Assembly (NCBI RefSeq): GCF_000182925.2
Contig: NC_026505.1
Coordinates: forward strand, 496,001 to 560,000
Direction: 5' to 3'
Length of the DNA stretch: 64,000 nt
Origin: Neurospora crassa OR74A
Taxonomy: Eukaryota; Ascomycota; Sordariomycetes; Sordariales; Sordariaceae
Under the pieces are notes generated by a model, which ran no database searches, had not been told where the DNA came from, and worked only from the letters and a program-made list of their open reading frames with translations. Positions within the stretch are counted from its first letter, which is position 1; each line of letters opens with the position of its first letter. The position numbers and the translations under genes are program-made. Positions 58,651 to 64,000 of the stretch are shown here, piece after piece.

Positions 58651-59172
58651 AGTCGGTCAGTTTTTGCCAATTGGGGGAAACAAAAGGGAGGAAAAAATCA
58701 AAGGCAATTGGATACAAACAAGGCGAACGGAAGCAAAGGCCAAGTGGCTTCTGCAGTGCTTCTTCACAAAAACATCACGCTTGAATCATTTATGAGAGTT
58801 TATCTAATACATTTCTACGTGCTGCTACATGTACATTGCCCCAGTTCTTTGCCTGGCCCTCGAGTTACTCCTGTCAGACATGTCCAACACCACCACTACC
58901 ACCACCACCACCACCACCACCAACACCAACATCAGCAACATGAGCACCTCTACATAACAACCACGGTCAAAACCACGACCACAAACCCCACCCAAGATTT
59001 CCTCTCTGGAGTCTTTGTTCTGTGTTTTTTTCTATGGTTTTCTTTTTCTTGGGGGTTTTTTTTTAATTTAATTTAAATTTTAAATTTTTTTTTTTGTGTT
59101 TTGTTTTTGTGTTCTCGGACTCCATGCCCGCATCTCCCTGGTTCTAGGCAAGACAGTCCTGGCAGCGATAAA

Positions 59173-59588
59173 TCAGTTCGAACTGGGTCGAGTTGACTTC
59201 GGACCACCAGCCTGCTCGGGGTTTGGGACACCACCGTCTGTCGGCTGTTTCGTCCTTCGCCCGAGACGGCGTCCGTCTCTTTGCGCACCCTTTGGCCCTC
59301 CTCGGAGATGCGAATCCCCACGCAAATTGATATTGATGCTGGCAAACCCGACTGTCATGACCCCCAGCGCCATCATTGACAGAGCCGAGTACGGCGCCGA
59401 CCTGAAAGCAAGGAACCGGGCATGTATTAGCCTGACATTCCATCAAACATGACAGCAAGAAACCCGACAGCAACATGAGAACTCACCATTGCATGTGGTC
59501 GTATCCTTGGGTCCGCCAGCGTTGAGGCTAGCATCGCCTCCCATTGTGTATGGCGCTTCTAGAGATAGCGATGGCGAATCTTCTTCAG
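59173..59588 (-). other. Splice-like signals on the minus strand, gene not resolved
   Basis: A 102-base segment (59487-59588) is bounded by a GCTAAC branch plus TTCACAG acceptor and an AATG|GTGAGT donor. The next segment starts at 59401 after a GGCTAATAC branch and TTTCAG acceptor. The signals are textbook quality, but no frame runs cleanly through both pieces. One frame gives EEDSPSLSLEAPYTMGGDAS then ends soon after the joint. Another gives a hydrophobic SALSMMALGVMTVGFASINI in the second piece but has a stop in the first. It may be a small unrecognised gene, a non-coding spliced transcript or a relic. Confidence 0.3.
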
Positions 59589-61407
59589 CTGTGAAGCCGA
59601 AGCCGAAGCCGAGTTAGCTGACGCGCAGATGTGATTATCTTCTGGGCGTGCGAACCATTTCTGTCCGCCCCATCGGGGACGACAAGAGGCGGCCTGGTAT
59701 AGTATTCGTGCTGTTCAGGCGCTCCGCGCGGTAACGCGGGGGCCCGGCAGCCGCTTGTGGCATATCAGCTGCCTTGCCGGAAGGTCGACAAAGGCGCTGG
59801 CCGGGCCCGGCATTTGAAGTTGTCAACAAGGCGATGCGCTACGTCGGCCGTCATCCTGGAGGGGAGAAGAAGGAGTGGTTAGCATTTGTGTCTGGATAAG
59901 GTGGCGAAGAACATGACGGATGGGATGTGGTGTAGTGGTAGGCCACTGGGCTAGACTGGGAGGATTGAGAAGTGACCTTTCGAGCAACCTTGCTTGACAG
60001 TCAAGTCAAGCTCTTGGTCAGGTTGCCCTCAGGCTTGTGGTACCTCTGGCGTTCAATCTTGCCTTCAACGGAGAACTTCGCCCCGTTGGAAGAACATGGG
60101 ATCACAACAACTGTTTGTGCAGTGTACTGCCTCAACCTGGGATCGAGCGGTGGGTTTACTCACTAGGTGGCTTTTGTGATGATGGTCTGGCAGAAATTGA
60201 CTCAAAAGGAGAGAAGGAACGTGATGATGAACGTCTTGAGAGAGTGCTCTTTGTGTTGTCAATGATGTGTCAGAACTTCATCCGAAGATCGAAGTGGTAG
60301 GGGGTGGACATGATCTGATCAAGACCATCGTCGTCTTCATGTTGGTTCGAACGCGAAGAAAAGGAACCAAAGAAAACTGAATCAGGAAACGTCAACCTGG
60401 CTTACCTCTGACTTCCATCAGCGATGATGACCAAATGGAGGTTGATCGGGGAGGACATGGAGAGAATGTCGTTGTTGAGTCATGCTGGTGGCACAGCTTG
60501 GGATGCAAGACTTGAGAGAAGATTGATGGGATGATGGAGAAGAAATTTGGAAGAGAGCATAGAGGGAAGAGGACGAGGATTAAATACATGGCGGGAAGCG
60601 GAGTATGGGAGGGGAATTCTTTCCGCCTCTCGCACAAACTCAAAGACAGAGCCAATACTGGGACGCATGACCTCAAACGCTTGCCATCGGATAAGGGTAA
60701 TCTGAGTGGAAAGCTTGACAAAAGGCGAGGCGGTGGAGTCTTGGGAGGAAGGAACGAGAAACAGGGGGCATTGGCCTCGAAGCTAGAACCTCAGGTTGCC
60801 AGGTGTGCCCTGGTGCCTGCACGAGCGCACGAAGTTGGCGAACCAGAGGGGTGCTTGACAAGAGGTGAATCCGTCGAGGAAGGAACCAGGAGAACCTCAA
60901 TGGGGAAGAAAGTCCTCGCAACCAGGTATTGATCTAAAGTTGCCAGGCGTGCTCTTGTTGCCTGGTAGTAGCAGGTCTGGTTGAGGGATCGGAGTTATTG
61001 CATGGCCTCGGAACGACCTGAAGCCGGGCAAATAAGGTGAGGGCGTGACATACAGAGGCGAGGCTTGGGAGGAAGGAACAAGGAGGAGGGAGATAAGCCT
61101 CAATGTCTGGACACTCGAGGTGCCTGGCGTGCCTTGGTGCCTGGCAGTAACACTCAGAAGAGGCAATGGTCCGGGTCTCGTTGTCCCCTCGTCCTGTCTA
61201 CTTCCGTTCAAGCCGTCCTCGTCGGTCACATCTCCTTCTTGACCAAACTGAACCCAAATGGAGAAACTACAAGTTCCTCTACGTTGTTCGACACTTGCCT
61301 CCGGGTCTCACCAGCTCTCATCAACCACCCAAGTTGGCATTCAAGCCACACACGAATCCTTGTACTTAATTCGAGGGTTCCTCACCCCCGCCTCTTTTCC
61401 CACTCTG

Positions 61408-61460
61408 ATTCTTCGTCTTCATCTTCATCTTCATCTTCATCTTCATCTTCATCTTCATCG
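61408..61460. repeat. TTCATC hexanucleotide microsatellite
   Basis: About eight TTCATC units followed by imperfect TCATCG and TCGTCA units. Any frame through it reads as simple repeats, so the open frames there are not evidence of a gene. Confidence 0.9.
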
Positions 61461-61734
61461 TCATCGCCATCGTCATCGTCGTTGTCGTCATCATCTTCTT
61501 CAATCAACAAGTTCATCACCACTTCCGTGCCTCGCGTTGTTGTCTGCGTCCACTCCGTTCAATTTCCATTACTACGACACAATCCCCCACCTTCTCAAGG
61601 TGATTTTAGTCTCCTCCACCCCTCTGAGAATGTGTGCTAACAACAAGTCAGTACACGGAGCGGGCCGGCAGCTATGAAGGTCCTGTCTACCACGGCACGG
61701 CCTCCGCGCCCGCTCCACATCGTCCTCGACTGAA

Positions 61735-62162
61735 AAAAAAACGCCCGAGTATCTCGACAAGCCCGGCTTCCGTCTCTGCGACTCCGGTAGGTACCTAGAG
61801 GTACCTAGGTACTCTCCTCTACCGCTCCGTGTCACACTTGGCACAATTGGTTCCCGTTCCAATTCGATCCTATAGAGGTATACAGAAGCTTCCATCCTCT
61901 TTGAGAGAGTCAAGCACTTTCTTCGCTTACACATCCAAAGTACAATGATCCATCATCTTTCTTTGTCAGAAGCTAACACTGGCTTCGAGACTGCAGAAAA
62001 AATCCGGGGCCCAACGAGGCTATCTTCTCCGACTTCGCCGGTATGGTCGGTGCTAGGGCCGTCGTACAGTCCATCCTCAACGCCGATTTGATCGCCTGGG
62101 GCCTTAAACTTTATGATTACCAGTGTCGGGATAGGTCATGGGCTGCAAACGGCGATCACTAA
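61735..62162 (+). pseudogene. Possible two-exon gene relic or truncated gene
   Basis: Two pieces join cleanly: 61735-61790 (KKTPEYLDKPGFRLCDSG) and 61997-62162 (KNPGPNEAIFSDFAGMV, VQSILNADLIAWGLKLYDY, ending GDH before TAA). The intron uses AG|GTACCT, a AGCTAAC branch and CTGCAG, phase 2. Codon choice is coding-like. Immediately upstream in this frame is TGA, next to a run of eight A. One more A would continue the frame into an upstream coding-like exon that itself starts after a good TGCTAAC plus CAG acceptor at 61651. So either the gene is frameshifted at the A-run, the assembly lost a base, or the true first exon was missed. No family recognised. Confidence 0.4.
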
Positions 62163-62253
62163 AAGGGCTTGATTTGAAACGAAAACCAGGGCAGCCTAAA
62201 TAACTGGAAGGGAGTGACGATGAATGGGCGGCCCAGAGCACGGACTTCCAACA

Positions 62254-62558
62254 GGATATCATCGAAGATGATATTCGAGCGCAATTCCATGGCCAGCAGT
62301 TTTAACTTTGGTCTGTCTCGTGCTTGTTTCGGTGGCAGACCGTAGGGAGCCACGCGATAACAACACTCCATGAACTGGAACTTGGTTTCCTTTGCAGGTT
62401 GAGGATATCATTCAAGATGATCTTTGAGCGAGATCCAATGGCAAGCAGCTTCAACTTCGGCATGTCTTGTTCCGGTGACGGACCGTACGTGTACCTGTGG
62501 GGAGCCACGCGGTCAAGTAACAACACTCCATGGGCTGGAACTTGGCTTCGTTTGCAGA
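62254..62558. repeat. Direct tandem duplication, two units of about 150 bases
   Basis: Unit 1 at about 62254-62396 and unit 2 at about 62403-62558. Shared anchors are GGATATCAT, GATGAT, CCAGCAG/GCAAGCAG-TT-AACTT, GACCGTA, GGAGCCACGCG and CAACACTCCATG. Unit 2 carries an extra 10-20 bases near GACCGTACGTG. On the minus strand both units read similarly (PKLKLLAMELRSNIIFDDIL versus PKLKLLAIGSRSKIILNDIL), so a protein-coding ancestor is possible. Confidence 0.75.
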
Positions 62559-63815
62559 TTAAATGGGTTAGCATAGAGTAGGTGTCCACTGGTAGGTAGA
62601 GGTAGGTAGGTAAGTAGAGGTAGGTAGGGTAGCTAGGTAGGTAGAAGTAGTGTAGGTACAGGTAGCAGATAGGAATATCGGCAATTACAGTGCCTTCCAA
62701 CCCATGTCTTTCTGGACTTCTTCCGTGTTTTTTTCGTAATATTCCAATTATTATCTCCTGGACTTGCTATTTGGTGTGTTTGGCGTATTCTCCCGCAGTT
62801 ACCTCTATCCAGGAGCATTCATTACCTCTATGAACTCTGTCCAACTTTATGTCTGACCATAGCGTATTTGGGTGTTTGTCTGTCCGTCTCTCATACCTGG
62901 AGGAAATTACGGCGCGTCTATAACGCGGATTTCTTGCTCTGTCAAGATAGTCCTTCCATTCTTGATGACTGGCTCTTGACGAGGACCTTGTTTTCCATCA
63001 CAGGAAAGTTGTAGTGAACTTGTGGCTACCTCTACATGCCTGTTTCCATCAACATGTGAGAAGTAACCGGATAACACCATCCTTGCAATCGGTGAAGCAA
63101 AGCGGAGCTCATCAACAAGTGACTGCATGTGCCTCGAGGTCGCCACACCATCACGACGGATTTTCTGGTAGGGGTAGCCTTCCGCCACTTGCAGCCTTTC
63201 GTTTTCTTGTCAAAGAACTTTATGTCAATCTACCTAGTTAGAGGTAAATACCTCTACGATGCGGATGGGTGGAGGATGGAGCATTGGAGGAGGATGGTGA
63301 AGGAGAGATGGAGGGAAAAGGCGGAAAGGGAGGAGAGGGAGGTGACGGTTATGGCGGATGATGAAGATATGGAAGTTTGAGGGGAGGAAGGGGGGCGCGG
63401 AAGGGGATGAAGAGAGTGAGAGGGAGAAGGATAGGGAAGGAAAGAATGTAGCGTTAGGAGAACGTGAAGAGACATGGACAAGGAATCTTCGGGACTGGAT
63501 TGATCCCGGCGTTCGTAGGCGTTCGAAGGCGTTTCTGGGGTGGTTTGGCACCTATTTGTAGGGGCGTCTTTGTGCGCAGGTTGTGAGACATGCAAGCGTC
63601 TTGTTGCGCCTTATAAGACCAGGGCAGGCTCTTGTACACTTTATTCTTTTTTCGAAGGTCTCTTGCGATCTGTGAAAGTGAATTAGCAAACAAATCCAAA
63701 GCGAAAGCAGGGCGAAACCTTGGTCGTTTTAGTGAAGGGCACACATTGACATTCACATTCACAAGAGCGTAAGTCACCAAGTGAAACATTCAAGCGCAGC
63801 CCAGAACCAGATCAA

Positions 63816-63917
63816 TTAATCACCCAGGGTATCAACCTTGAACTCCGCAAAAAAAGCGTTCATCCCGAACCCAAATCCTCCTTCCCAAGTGGGAACTTCA
63901 AACCAAAGATCTCGCCA
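63816..63917 (-). CDS. Possible terminal exon of a gene extending past the right edge
   Basis: After a CTGAT branch-like word and a GCTAG acceptor, the minus strand reads 33 codons (WRDLWFEVPTWEGGFGFG, then AFFAEFKVDTLGD) to a TAA at 63816. The composition is protein-like, but two other frames in the same stretch also look plausible (one contains DDVLGFASGEIFGL), so the assignment is weak. The preceding exon would lie beyond the window. Confidence 0.25.
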   Translation of the reverse strand, partial: WRDLWFEVPTWEGGFGFGMNAFFAEFKVDTLGD

Positions 63918-64000
63918 CTAGCGAATCCCAGAACATCATCAGCGCCTCCCAACGCGTCACGATATCAAGTCTGGCATGATTCAGCCTGTAGACCTTTGTG

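Larger units (their letters stand above)
58651..63815. other. Intergenic and relic-bearing region
   Basis: About 5 kb with no intact gene that I can support. It holds a CCA microsatellite at 58893-58925, T-rich sequence at 59035-59105, minus-strand splice-like signals at 59.4-59.6 kb, a TTCATC microsatellite at about 61408-61460, a gene relic at 61.73-62.16 kb, a tandem duplication at 62.25-62.56 kb and TAGG-rich sequence at 62.58-62.65 kb. Confidence 0.5.

Noticed and set aside
59925-60000. tRNA-like A-box and B-box words (TGGTGTAGTGG and a TTTCGAGC)
   Set aside because: No 7-base acceptor stem can be closed and the T-arm does not fold, so it is not a functional tRNA gene.
61065-61640. Long Ser- or His/Leu-rich frames over the TTCATC repeat
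   Set aside because: All three frames of a hexanucleotide repeat stay open; this is not coding evidence.
1-64000. CRISPR arrays, bacterial operons, rRNA genes
   Set aside because: No regularly spaced direct repeats or rRNA sequence were seen, and the gene structure is eukaryotic.

Overview
The window reads as genomic DNA of a filamentous ascomycete, most likely a Sordariales fungus close to Neurospora or Sordaria. The evidence is short introns with GTRNGT donors, CTAAC/CTGAC-type branch points and YAG acceptors, fungus-specific families (Pth11-like receptor, Zn2Cys6 regulator, PDR-type ABC pump, Rtt109), and a block of AT-rich DNA with the mark of repeat-induced point mutation (RIP). The genus is an inference. 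Two runs of 100 Ns are assembly gaps.

Layout. 1-12.2 kb is AT-rich and essentially gene-free. It holds a minus-strand Ty3/gypsy-type retroelement that can still be read through the mutations (protease, reverse transcriptase and RNase H motifs in the right order), and at its edge a lysine-rich frame of 100 codons. At about 12.2 kb the composition changes abruptly to normal GC content. 15.2-30.1 kb is a gene-bearing stretch: a Pth11-like membrane receptor (+), an unrecognised 813-residue protein (-), the histone acetyltransferase Rtt109 (-), mitochondrial ribosomal protein mL57 (+), and an Rkm4/SETD6-type SET methyltransferase (+). 30.4-34.2 kb holds four small cysteine-rich genes on both strands. 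All four proteins begin Met-Cys and share an exact C-x15-C-x2-C signature; two of them form a tandem duplication. 36.5-39.7 kb is a Zn2Cys6 transcription factor (-). 42.6-46.9 kb is a full-size PDR-type ABC transporter of the CDR4 kind (+). 51.5-53.4 kb is an allantoate-permease-like MFS transporter (+). 56.8-58.7 kb is a family-25 glycosyltransferase (+). The last 5 kb holds broken or unresolved coding pieces, a tandem duplication, and possibly the last exon of a gene that continues past the right edge.

Functionally these are independent monocistronic fungal genes. A membrane receptor, a regulator, an ABC efflux pump and an MFS carrier lie near one another, but nothing in the sequence shows that they form one pathway. 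The most unusual content is the four-member Met-Cys family, which I do not recognise as any named family. Long intergenic regions are sprinkled with short palindromes (ACCTAGGT, ACCTCTAGAGGT and TAGG runs). Exon joints below were worked out by hand from splice signals and reading-frame phase. No alignment or transcript evidence was available.
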